This document shows positions 33,771 to 44,885 of a DNA stretch of 58,778 nt, piece after piece. The stretch is taken from assembly GCA_009103225.1 (NCBI GenBank), contig RHPI01001855.1, positions 74,518 to 133,295 of the forward strand, in the 5' to 3' direction. Both the position numbers and the translations under genes were made by a program. Under the pieces are notes generated by a model. The model saw only the letters and a program-made list of their open reading frames with translations, was not told the origin of the DNA and made no database searches. Origin of the DNA: Chlorokybus atmophyticus (Eukaryota; Streptophyta; Chlorokybophyceae; Chlorokybales; Chlorokybaceae). Numbering within the stretch: position 1 is the first letter of the stretch; each line of letters begins with the position of its first letter.

Positions 33771-34930
33771 TGGCAATACACACATCCCGTGTACACTGCA
33801 TTGCTTGCGCACCATGCATGGTACGCCGATCGCCTGCTGCTCACAACACTTCCGCTACTCAACGGATGAATCCAGCGTAGGTCAGCAGAACGCGCAAGCA
33901 GCTTGCGGCAGCTTGTAGTCATCCGTGTGTCGCTTGCTGGAATGTCAATGCATGTGATGAGCTGTCGTTGCTGGTGTGCTGCGGTCCAAGCTGGCGGCGG
34001 CGGTGGTGCGGGCAGTGATGGTGAGCGGTGGGTGGTATGTTGCTTCGCTGCTGACATCCACAGCGTTCTGTGTACCGTGGCACTGCTGGAGAAGAGACAA
34101 GAATCTACTGCTGTAGTCTGTGCAAGCTTGCTCAGTGTCAAAGCGGCCGCTGCTGCTGCCGCTGTTGTTAAGGCTAATGTTGGCTCTCTTACGGTGGGGT
34201 TGTGATGGGTGCAGCTCTTGTTGTTTGACCGGCTGTTAGCAGCTGTTGTTGCTGTGGTTGTCATGCTGCTTCCGGTGTCTCGCCTGTGCATGAAACGATG
34301 TAGCTATTGCATGTGTTTGCTTTGTCGCGTTGATAACTAATGTCAGCAGCTGCTGGCTGGTAGCTTGTCATGGACCAATCAGGCTGGTGCGAGTTGTGCG
34401 AAAGCTTCTTGCCTTCGAGGCAAGTTCCAAGGCAAGTTCCAGTGAAAGTTGTCTGTAGATGTGCATTGGCTAGCTGTCACCTTGGTCAGATAAAGGTGCT
34501 TTGCATGGTTGCCATTGTGCAAACTGACTTGCTGACTTGCTAAGTCATGCGAGTGCCGTGAAGTGTTGCCAACCATAGGATGCTTGGCGGAGGAGGCTAA
34601 AGGCACATGCACAATACTTGTAGGCGCGCGCGTGGGTGTGCATAGTCATGCCTGCGTGTACGCATGTGTGCACGTGTATGTGTGGGTGGGTGTGCGCATG
34701 ACTGTTTGTGCACACGTGTAATACTTGGCACTTGTGTCTCATGAGAGTGCCTGATCAGTTTCAATGGAACGGTCACTGCACAGCTGCCAGGGTGTTACTG
34801 CCGGTGGGTGGAGCCGCATGCCGATGCTCTGCTCAGGGCGCGGGACGGGGGGGGTGCTGCAAATAGCTACTTGCACCACCCTATAGGTGCACCAACTGGA
34901 CCTCAAGGTGAGCCGAGGGGGAAAGAGGAG
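33771..34930. other. Stretch without a supportable gene
   Basis: GC-rich sequence with CAG/CTG, GGC and GT repeats. Open frames are Ala/Thr/Ser-rich in one direction and are composition effects. Confidence 0.5.
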
Positions 34931-35243
34931 NNNNNNNNNNNNNNNNNNNNNNNNNNNNNNNNNNNNNNNNNNNNNNNNNNNNNNNNNNNNNNNNNNNNNN
35001 NNNNNNNNNNNNNNNNNNNNNNNNNNNNNNNNNNNNNNNNNNNNNNNNNNNNNNNNNNNNNNNNNNNNNNNNNNNNNNNNNNNNNNNNNNNNNNNNNNNN
35101 NNNNNNNNNNNNNNNNNNNNNNNNNNNNNNNNNNNNNNNNNNNNNNNNNNNNNNNNNNNNNNNNNNNNNNNNNNNNNNNNNNNNNNNNNNNNNNNNNNNN
35201 NNNNNNNNNNNNNNNNNNNNNNNNNNNNNNNNNNNNNNNNNNN
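34931..35243. other. Assembly gap of 313 N
   Basis: Unknown bases. The 37 bases right after the gap (35244-35280, TTATGTAACATGCGTGTATG...) recur exactly at 40271-40307 within the hAT element, so a repeat may have caused the gap. Confidence 0.99.
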
Positions 35244-35509
35244 TTATGTAACATGCGTGTATGCTATACACATGCATGTGGGGGGGGGGGGCATGTGTCC
35301 AACTGCGTGTTCAGCTTCGGGACGTGTTTGCCCGTTTGTACTCCCACAGCCACAAGTACTATGCTCAGGAGCCTACATCATGCACTCACCCAGCCACTTA
35401 CCCAACTGACCGCATGTGCACGCGCATGCGCACCGGCATGCGCGTGCAAGCACGCATGTGCTCTTTCATGCACGTACACATTTCTTAGTATTGGTATAGA
35501 AGGATACCA

Positions 35510-37930
35510 CCTGCCTCATAAGCTGCACTGTGGAGAGAAGCCTATGAGGCAGTAAAAAATAATCGATGGAATCTAGAAGCTCATAGGCGGCTGTTCAAAA
35601 GCGCTATAGACCGCACAGCTGCGGCGGTCTACAACACTTCTAGTGTTTATATGTAACATGCAGAGTGCCATAGGCTGCTGCATGCGACACGGTCTTTCTC
35701 TATGTCTCTCTTGCATGAAAGCACACGCGTACGCATGTGCACTTGCCAACAACGCAATGCCCACGCAGGGGCCTGCATGTCCGCGCGTCTCTGAACGCAA
35801 CAGCCCGCGGAGGCTTCTCACACAGACGAGCTGATGGCGTTGCAGCCAGTCAGCACGATTGCACATCACCCACTGGGCAAGTCAATTGCTCACATGTAGC
35901 ACGCTTGCACACGCACACGCAGAAGCTTATGCATCATCATGGCTGGAAGTGATTGGATGGGGGTTGGTGGAGGGAGCCCGACGCTGCTGCTCCGCGGACT
36001 GGGGGGCGCTACAGCGAGGTGCAAATGCTAAACAGCAGGTGAGGTGAGGGGAGGGAAGGGGGCGAGGGGGAGGAAATGTCCGCATACGCATGCGCACGCG
36101 CAACTGCACGCACACGGGCATGCATGTATGGGAGTTATTTGGCTGATAGACCGCCGTGGTCTATCAGCCCAAGTAACTGCGTCATAGGCTGCATTGCACA
36201 GTGCGGCACTGTCCAGTGCAGCCTATGAAGTAGTAGTTGCTATAGGCGACTCATAAATAGCACGGACTAGTGCAGCCCATGAGACAGTTCGGCGTAAACA
36301 CTGTGTATGTGAGTTAAACACCCCCCCCCCCCCCCCTTCACAAGCCATGCACACACACACGCACAAGCATCAGCATACGCATGCGCACGCTCACACCCGC
36401 GCGCGCGCGTGCAGGTATGCGGACCAGGGTTTCCTCTGGTGCTGTGCTTCAATGCCAACAACCGCATCATATTAAGCGCTTCCCTACCACTGACAGTGAT
36501 GGCAACTGGAAGAGCTCCGTCTACACGGTTGAGGTGAAGATGTGCATAGGGGATTATTGTTGAGTGTGGCTGTGGGGAAAGGGAGACTGGTGTTGGTGTT
36601 AGTGGGGTGTGTTGACACATAATCTGCCATGCAGTCTATGGCGTGCAGAGGTAAGACCTTCAGCTACTGCACGGTGTATCCTTACAAGAACATGCTACTT
36701 GGTTGCAAGAACATCCTCGGTGAGCAACTTTGGCAGGCTTGCGCTGCAATACTTTTATTGCATGCCATTACAGTGCCTCTCAAGGGTCATTAGACTCGTT
36801 TTATACATAGGCACAAGCAAATGCAACGACGACGCCCGCTTCACCAATGTTAGGCAGGGCCAAACCTACACTGCCAACTTCTGCACCATCCCCTTCATCT
36901 GCCCCGCAAGCTGTGCTCGAGTAAGAGACCATACCTCCCCCCCAGCTGCCCGTGCTCCACCATCTCCAAGGTACGATGAGTGTGTGTGCATGCGCGCGTG
37001 CATGCTTGCGTGCACGTGTTGTGAGACACATTCGCACTTACAATTGGGCTGATAGACCGCACTGTTCAGCGCGAACTATGAGCCAGTCACAGAGTCTGCA
37101 TGTACCTCACTATGCATATAAACAGGTGTCGCCCCCCCCCCCCCCTTCTCCTCGAAGAGCTGCGCACATACAGCATGCACGCTCGCGCATGTGAACGCGC
37201 ACGTGCATGCGCTCACATGCACAATGCGCACGTGCAGGTATGCAGACTGCCGCCAAGCTGGCAATCAGCAACCCGCTGCTGAAAAGAGCAAATGAGTTTG
37301 TGGTGCACGGTTCTGCCGCAAAGCCGTAGGGCCTACGCTGCCTACACTACCTCAACCCAGCTACTCGTGCTCTCCACCATCTCATTTCAACTTTAAGGTG
37401 CGCTGTGCGTGCGTGCGTGCGTGCGTTGTTAGACATTGCTCATGTATGAATCTGCACGCATACATTTGGGCACAATTGGGCTGTTAGACCGCATTGTCCA
37501 CACAGGCATGCGCATGCCTACATGTGCTTTTTGCTATGCTCGTGCACATACGCACCCTGATTGGGCCATAGACCGCATTTTTGACATCCAGGACAGCCTA
37601 TGAGGCTAGCTCATAGGCCGCACTGGACAGTGCGGCCTATAAGGCAGTTCTGCGTGTGTGTACACTATGCGTGTGAATAGATGCCCCCCCCNCCTTTTCA
37701 ACAGACTCTCGTCGAACGTGCACACTCACACACATACAAGTGCAGGCACATGCGCAAGTGCATGCGCTCACGCGCAGGCGCAGATATGGACTGTCCAAGC
37801 TGAAAGCCGCTGCTAAGAACAGAGAGCTAGTTCAAACAGCTTTGCATATGCCAGCACTACCTCGCCCAGTCTGTGCCCGCCACCATCTTCAAGGTGCGAC
37901 GTCACATGCATCCGTGTGTGTGTTGTGAGA
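35510..37930. repeat. Interspersed cassette of poly-C, CA/TG-rich tracts and palindromes
   Basis: Three modules recur. (1) C runs at 36321-36336, 37132-37145 and 37684-37694 are each followed by CGAAG or CACAAG and a CA/GCATGC-rich tract ending GCAGGTATG or GCAGATATGG. (2) Exon-like ends CACCATCTCCAAG, CACCATCTC...TTTAAG and CACCATCTTCAAG at 36970, 37397 and 37893 precede TG-rich sequence with TTGTGAGACA. (3) GGGCTGATAGACCGC-type sequence occurs at 36140, 37045, 37475 and 37562. Perfect hairpins include 36141-36152/36158-36169. TCATAGGC/GCCTATGA palindromes cluster throughout. Confidence 0.7.
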
Positions 37931-38291
37931 CATTGAGCTTCGCTTATGTGTGAATGTGCATGCACGTGCAAATGCGTAGGTCAGTTTGTGCTTGCCTGGC
38001 GTGCAAGCGCGCAATGACACATGACATGTGGTTTGTGTGATGATCTGTGGCCAATCAACAACATACTATTATAACAATACAACGCATGTACAAGCTATCA
38101 CAATACAGCCGTTCGCAGGGGTGCAGGTTGCGTGGCAGCCCTGTGGTCATGTGGTCTTAGTGGGCCGCCGAAGTACTCTCCAAAGCCTCAGGCATACAGT
38201 GTGCTGTTTTACCTGCGCATGTGCGGAAGTGATGGGTACGTGCACTATTGATGGGCGTACGCATGTATTTGTGTACTGTTTCAGCAAGTGA
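36420..38291 (+). CDS. Cysteine-rich protein of unknown family, tentative multi-exon gene
   Basis: Several plus-strand pieces read like exons with GT-AG borders. About 36440-36540 gives PTTDSDGNWKSSVYTVEVKM. 36635-36718 gives SMACRGKTFSYCTVY, KNMLLGCKNIL. 36811-36922 gives TSKCNDDARFTNVRQGQTY and FCTIPFICPASCAR. 37240-37397 and 37790-37893 are the repeated cassette exons. 38110-38291 gives WQPCGHVVLVG, CCFTCACAEVMGTCTIDG and ends in TGA. Cysteine spacing suggests a secreted or wall protein. I do not recognise the family. One TAG (near 37330) interrupts the fourth piece. Exon order and membership are guesses. Confidence 0.4.
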
Positions 38292-38608
38292 GGCTTAATG
38301 TACACCAAGCTTAAGTAGTCACTACCATCCTAGGTGATTCTATGCTAGTGTAACAACCGCACAACGCAATTGTTCATGCTGCACATGTATTCATCATGTG
38401 AATTAATATGTGTCTACTTGCTCTGTGCAGTCATGACGTTGCTTAGTAGTAGAGCTGTTCCAATGGGTGTCATCAGTGCGCATGCAGGTCGCAGTAACAA
38501 CCTAGACAAGCATGTCGTCGTCACGGCCAGTGGACATTTACTAGGCCATGAGTGTGCAAGCCGGCTGCTAAGGACGCCATGGCTGTGGCCTGACGTCCGC
38601 CCTTGGCC

Positions 38609-38643
38609 TGGTCATGCTGGCCTAGTGACGACCAGCATGACCA
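38609..38643. repeat. Inverted repeat in the left hAT flank, 12-base arms
   Basis: TGGTCATGCTGG (38609-38620) pairs with CCAGCATGACCA (38632-38643). It lies in a CCTGG/CCAGG-rich block. Confidence 0.8.
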
Positions 38644-39171
38644 AGCCAGCGGCGTGGCCTGGCACTCTTAGTATGGAGCACCAGGCCACGCCGCCCGCCA
38701 GGCCACTAGCAGCGGCGGTCCAACTGCGGTCAGCTGCCGCTTTATTGTGACGCAATTAAGCCATAGTTGCACAATACGTTCGAGTCACATAATGTATACG
38801 GTATAATACCGGTACTACTTGGTCGCAGCATTACATGCGCGGCAATACGCGCATTTAGGGTTATGATTCACTAGGGTGTGTCCAAAACCCTAACTTGCAG
38901 TGCAAGCCGTTGTTGTTGTCGCTGTCGTCGTCGTTGGCGGCGGCGGCGGCAGTAATTGCGGGCGCCCTTCAGTGGGCTTAGCTACTGCAGCTGCTGGTCA
39001 TTTGGGCGTGGTTGAGCGTGGAGCTGAGGAGCTGACAATTACGGTAAATGCCCTGAGAACTGTTGCCGCTCTTTCTTACTTGACTGCGTGTACTCAATTG
39101 TGTGACGCTGTACATGCGTGCGTCAGTGTTCAGTATGTTCACATGTCGCATGTTGTATGCATGCGATAAGC

Positions 39172-41479
39172 ATGTTTAACATAAGCAAGACAGCAAACGA
39201 ATGGAAGCATGTGAAGGAGCAAGGCCATTCTAGCAACAAAAGCGTATATCAAGCCAAAGTAGAATGCATCTACTGCAAGAAACAATTCCAAGCTGGCGTG
39301 ACTCGTATTTGTGCACATCTGATAGCTAAGCCTGGTGTGGGAGTGGCAGCTTGTGCTCTTGTTCCTATCGAAGTGCGTGATCACTTTCGGCAAGCTGAGC
39401 AGGCTTCCCTTGCTGCCATAGCTATCAAGAAAAAGCGCACTACCACAGACATTTTCAGCCACCAAACTAGCATTGGTTTGACAGAGACGAATAGCACAAC
39501 CCGGCCAGCAAACACCATAGAGGCATGCCTAGGTAGGCAAGCAAAGGCTACAACCGATGAGGCAGTTGCACGACTGTTCTATGGATAGGGGTTTGTCGTT
39601 CAATCTAGCGCGCAGTCCTTTATGGAAGGCTGCCCTGAAGGCTGTGGCCAAGTATGGTCCCTCCTACATACCACCATCGTGCAACACTCTTCGCACTAGC
39701 TTGTTGAAAAAGGTGAAGTTGGATGTGAACAGCATGCTGGATGATTATCGCATTAATGTTGCCAGAACAGGCTGCACAATATGCAGCGATGGGTGGACGG
39801 ATGTAAACAGCCGCCCTTTGCTGAATTTATTGCAAGTCTCACCCGATGGTGCTGTATTTCTCAACGCCATCAACACTGAAGGCAAGACTAAGTCTGCTGT
39901 CTACATAGCGAAGCAAATGTGCTGCATTAACATCCAGTGAATTGCATGCACTTGACCCGTTGTTGCTCATGCTGCATGACCTGCTTGTAAGTTGCTGAAT
40001 GTGTTGGTGGCGTACAGGTCGATCGAGCAATGCAGTGCAAGTGGTCACGGACAGCGCCAGTGCTTGCAAACTTAGTGGATCGATCATCACCGACACATAC
40101 CCGCACATTTGCTGGAGCCCTTGCTCGGCTCATGTACTTGATCTGATGCTAGAGGATATTGGGAAGCTTACATTCTTTGCAACCAACATTGAAAAGGGCA
40201 ATCCTTGGTGACTTTCATTGCCAATCACCATAAGAGCTTAGCTATATTCAGGTATGGGTCAAGCTTTGCGTTATGTAACATGCGTGTATGCTATACACAT
40301 GCATGTGTGTGAACACTTGCATATGTTAGCAACACATGCATGTGTGCAGCATACACGCATGTCTTGTGCTTACTGACTGCTTATTGCTGCTACTTGCTAA
40401 TGCTTACTTACATCACCTTTGTATCATAGGTCTAAGACTTCTAAAACGCTCCTCAAGCCAGGAGAGACCAGATTTGCGTCGGCCTTCATCGTGCTGCAGC
40501 GCCTCTTGGAGGTTAGGGGGGAGCTGGCCAAACAGTAGTTGATGATGAGTGGGTTCGTTGGGCAGCCCAATCAGGCGTGCATCAACGCGGTGCAGAGCTA
40601 GCAAAAGAGGTGGTGCTTTCTTCACAGTTCTGGCGCTAAGTGGGGCAGATTATTGCCGCTCTAGAGCCTCTCATCAAAGTGTTGCGCTTGGTAGATGGCA
40701 ACCACCCAACCATGGGTACGTGGTATTTAACTTGCAGTTAACTTTACTGGAATTGCAGCGCTCAACCATGCTAGTTGCTGTGTGTATTGATAGGCAAGTT
40801 GTACCAGCGCATGATGGCTGCTCGCGAAACACTGCAAGCATCAATCTTGCCAGGGGCGCTACTGCACACTGTCCTTGATCGCTTTGAAGTTCGTTGGAAG
40901 ATGATGAAGACTGACCTCCTTTGTGCTGGGTTCATGCTCGACCCCGAGTTTCGCCTTATGAATCAGCATGAGCAAGAGGAGGTCATGGATGGTTTTTACA
41001 ACATCGCCGAGAAGGTGTTCCCAAGTCAGGATGATCAAGTGCAGCTAGCACTGCAACTGACACAGTACCGTAGTGGACATGGATTATTTGCACGAGATGC
41101 GGCTAAGGGTTCTGCAATGAGCATGTCTGCGCATTAGTGGTGGCTGCAATTTGGAGGCAGTGTGCCTCAACTGCAGCGCATAACAGTTCGTGTGCTTGCC
41201 CAAGTGACAGTTGCATCGTCATGCGAGCGCAATTGAAGCGCGTATGACTATGTTCACAACAAGAAGCGCAACAAGCTTCGATCAATGAAAGCGCGTGACC
41301 TCGTGTGGGTGTTCAGCAACATACGCTTGCTTCAGACCATCTCTGATGCTGCATATGAGGAGCAATTTGCAGCATGGGATTCCACATCATTGGGTGATGA
41401 CAGTGACGGTAGTGATGATGACGATACATCACTTGATGAGGATGTGGCGGCTATGTTAGCATTTAATACTGAGCTGTGA
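39172..41479 (+). pseudogene. hAT transposase (BED finger, DUF659-type core, dimerisation domain), broken
   Basis: The protein starts MFNISKTANEWKHV. A BED-type zinc finger follows with C-x2-C (VECIYCKKQF) and H at ICAHLIAKPGVGVAAC. After a frame change at 39586 it gives GLSFNLARSPLWKAALKAV, CTICSDGWTDVNSRPLLNLL (the hAT D-x-W region) and VVTDSASACKLSG, WSPCSAHVLDLML (40030-40200). A 200-base interval (about 40205-40430) is intron or insertion. Later pieces run through DRFEVRWKMMKTDLLCAGF and FRLMNQHEQEE. The dimerisation domain has WWLQFG, VRVLAQVTVASSCERN, YDYVHNKKRNKL. TAG at 41135 (before WW) and TGA at 41235 (the Trp of E-R-N-W-S) interrupt it. Confidence 0.88.
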
Positions 41480-41734
41480 TGAGTCTATGACTTGAGCTAA
41501 GCTCATATTTTTGTGATAATTTATAGCAGCTGTTGTGTTTGCATTGCAATGCATGTTTAAGCGTATGATGATGCTGCACATCTTGTGTATGGGAAGAGTG
41601 CGTATGACGCCTTGGCCGTATTGACTCTGAGCACTGGACGTATAATACCCGTATCAATCGTTCGCAGTGTTCCATACCGTATACGCATTGTGCAACTATG
41701 TGACAAACCCGCATTTGTTCACCAGGCTTGGTCC

Positions 41735-41835
41735 CCGCGTTCGGACCAAGGCGGGTGACCCTGGTCCGGGCCTCGAGCCGCCCTGGCGTTTTTGCCCTGG
41801 TCCGTACGTGCGGACCAGGGCTGGTCCGTAGAGAA
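41735..41835. repeat. GGACCAGGG-rich island, right hAT flank
   Basis: CTTGGTCC, CCTGGTCCG, CCCTGGTCCGTACGTGCGGACCAGGG (the last a near-perfect palindrome around TACGTG) and GGACCAGGGCTGGTCC lie within 100 bases. Composition and motifs match the islands at 33.6 and 38.6 kb. Confidence 0.75.
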
Positions 41836-42882
41836 AATTCCGTGTGAATGCCGTCATCCTTTTATAATATGTCACAAAGTTTATAAGATTGTGTTCTTCT
41901 GATCTTTGCCAATATCATGAGCGTAGCAAGTACTGAAAAACCACCGACCACAGATTGTGTTTGTCATGCGATTTCATTGAACCTGTGTGTGCACTATGTC
42001 AGAGTTGCTGTGCACAACAGTTCTTTAACAGGACATTCAATTGCTTTACAAGCAGTGCTATAACATGCCTGCTGTCTCACTTAAGTGCTTTGTAAAAGAT
42101 TGGAGTTTAGAGCCGAAAGTTCTTGGAACTCTCACACACGAGAGTAAATTCTCTACCTGCCCTACATGCGTGATAGCCCATGGAGCATGAGGTCTGATCT
42201 TGACTACTACTTCCTTTCCATCAACAACCTTCATCTCTGTCTGCAGAGCCCAGCACAACGGTCATCACGCAGAGGCACACGAATTGCATGCGCACATCAC
42301 ACAATCGCATAAGCCGGCCATACCTCTAGCCAGAGGTTGGCATGCGTCCTTGCTGCCGCATATCTTCTCTTGCCTCGTTGCTAGCGCGCAAGCCAGCAAG
42401 CAGATTGGCCAGATTGGTTGCCAGGTTGGCAAAGATGTGCATGGGTCTAATCACATGACCCTTGACAGAATTCTGTAAAGGAAGCCAATATGGAAGATTG
42501 TGAAAACAGCTCAAGCCAAGGATGCCAGAAGACTCGGAAGGATATCTCTTTATCAAGTCAAGTGGACGCTGGCTTTTGCGTGATGTCATGGCGTACCTGT
42601 TTGTATGGCATTCATAACTTCAAATTGGGTAACAATGCTATCTTTGGCAATCTGACAATTGAGTAGGCAATGAGTCGATATTGCTTACCGATACATGCTC
42701 TCCGCAGTCCGCAATGGAGGTGCAGGTCTGAGTTCTGGGTGTTGCCAATGCTGATCTGTGCGATATGGATGGTCATTTGGTAGGTAACGACGGTAGCGTT
42801 GGTAGATCACCTTCTTCAAGAGGTCTACATGTTCTCCGCGGCACTCGCATTTAGAACAGCCAAAGATGGCTCCATGCGCCAT

Positions 42883-42928
42883 CTGCATGGCAGCTTTGGC
42901 CAGAGCTCCATGGCAGCTTTGGCCAGAG
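42883..42928. repeat. 23-base tandem duplication
   Basis: CATGGCAGCTTTGGCCAGAGCTC is repeated once directly. It lies in the tnp2 copy A exon before GCSKC. 23 is not a multiple of three, so it would shift the frame. Confidence 0.85.
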
Positions 42929-43589
42929 CTGCACAACCACAATCAACTACATCAGATCCATCTTCATTGTGTGGTATTTGCAAAACCTAGCTACACAGAC
43001 ACCAATAGCATGTCAAACCTGGATAATCGTGGATGACAATTTCTAAAAGAGATCTGCACTTGAAGACTCGAGGTGACTATCGTATATTTCAATACCTGAA
43101 CGTTACCAACAATATCAAAATCCACAACTGTCAAAATAAGTTGATGCTACAATACCTGCCCAAAGGCTGCCTAACTGGTCAATGATTGGCCTCAGGTAAG
43201 CCTGGAGATTTTTTGGCTGCTTAGCAGCAGGTATCATAGCTGCCATAAAAGAAGTGTCCGTCTTATGCATTTTGGTAATTGGCAGGTTCAGCACTGAAAT
43301 TGTGACAACCCAAAATTCATAGTTCCCTGCAAGTCAACAAACATATTAAACCATTTGTACAGTCTCACACCACGTTGAGCACACGGCAAACAATGCACTT
43401 CAATACCTTTGTGCGGATTTTGAATGGGCTCATCCCGTCAATGAACTTTGCTAGCCGTATATTGCGTGGTTCATTAGCAAACCGGCTGTAGTGATCATCA
43501 GTGTCCTTGAACATTGGCGAGTCTGATGGCAGCAAGAACACCGAGGGTTTACAACAGACTGTCCCAACTGACTCGCCAACACATTTACA

Positions 43590-43830
43590 CATGCACAAAA
43601 GCACCACGCAAGGATGCTAAGGACTTACATGCCGCCCCAGCATGTCACCAACGAGCTCACGAAAAACACGAAACAAGGCAGGACGTCAAGGTCTTACATG
43701 CCGCCCCAACGTCTCACCAACACATTCACGCATGCAAAAAAGCACAAGGCAAGAACACTGAGGCCTTACATGCCGCCCCAGCATTTTACCAACAATTCAT
43801 GCACGCACAAACAAAAGCCCTACAATCAAG
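43590..43830. repeat. Tandem repeat of 69-72 bases
   Basis: TTACATGCCGCCCCA begins units at 43625, 43694 and 43766. Both spacings are multiples of three. The plus strand stays open through all units and would encode LHAAPACHQ, LHAAPTSHQ, LHAAPAFYQ repeats. It lies in what should be an intron of tnp2 copy A on the other strand. Confidence 0.8.
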
Positions 43831-44885
43831 AGCAGTTGTACCTCATTTGAAATTCAACTTGTCAATGCAATTGACATGTTACCGTGTATGGATCGTATAA
43901 TCCCATCCAAACTGCGCTTTGTGTGCGCCGTCATCTCCGCAGCCATGGTAGGTTTTAGGTACAAAGACCTCAGTGCAGCAGGCAAATCAAAGTAGCGTGC
44001 GGTCTTCCATGCATCTTGTCTACCTCTAATGTTTCTGTGGCGAGGTGTTTTGCAGACTGCAAGGCATCAGTTGATCGCTCACTTATGGGTCATGCAGTGA
44101 CCATGCAACTGCTAAGGAAATTCAACAACTGCTCACCTTTGCTAAGTTTCCTCTTGGCATATCTTCCACAGTATACCATATAATCACACCTACAGGCGTC
44201 GTACGCCTAAAAGCCCATATTTAGACTGGCAAGACAATCCAAAATCTCTGGTATGCTTCTTGGCATCTTGTTTGTCTTGGGCAAAACAACATCATGCATC
44301 AACCTGTTACACAGACCAACCACTAGGCAATTTGAACATGCAGAATGTAGCGAGGTCTTGCATTTTGTTTGTAAAACTCTGCACTCGCACCTCAATACCT
44401 TGTTCATGAAGTTGAAAGGTATTCGATGTAGTTGAGCCAAGACCAGTAGCACCATGGAAATGCCCATAGGGGTTGTGCGCGAATCAGCAACATCAGGGTT
44501 ATTCATTGTCCAACAGCGCAGCATTCACGTCATCAAGCAGTAATGCATCACTACCGCGTGGATTGCCCTCCTGCTCGGACTCCACATCGGTTTAGTAGTC
44601 TTGGCCAGGTTTGTCTTCAACTTGCTTAGTATTCACTTGCTCAGAAGTTGAGGCGAAAGGCGCTTGAATATCAAGCTCTATTGCATCAACGAATTTGGTT
44701 GTGGGACCTTGATGTTCTGGCGATACTAGCTGGTGCCCTTCCCCATCATCATTCGCACACAGCATCTTGCAGCGCAAACTGCAGCAGACGGCACATGCAC
44801 GATAGGCAAAGCTAGCAATGATGAACATACGTTTTGGGTCAGTTTGTACCTTTAGGATGTAAGTGAGCTTGAGATTTGCAATGAG

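Larger units (their letters stand above)
38590..41830 (+). mobile_element. hAT-family DNA transposon, decayed (ends not resolved)
   Basis: A hAT transposase (39172-41479) lies between sub-terminal inverted repeats of 18 bases with one mismatch: CATAGTTGCACAATACGT at 38762-38779 and ACGCATTGTGCAACTATG at 41683-41700. Beside these, both sides also carry GTATACGGTAT-type sequence. Outside them sit GGCCTGGTC/GGACCAGG-rich islands (38600-38740 and 41735-41835). Exact ends and an 8-base target duplication could not be fixed. The transposase is broken, so it is inactive. Confidence 0.75.

Noticed and set aside
33512-34291. 259-codon open frame on the minus strand
   Set aside because: It is low-complexity Thr/Ala/Ser/Arg sequence crossing the GGACCAGGG island and CAG repeats. 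There is no domain, and it conflicts with tnp2 exon evidence beside it.
34739-35555. Long open frames across 34.7-35.6 kb
   Set aside because: They are made of the 313-N gap.
38850-38885. TTTAGGG and CCCTAA telomere-like words
   Set aside because: Single isolated copies, no array.
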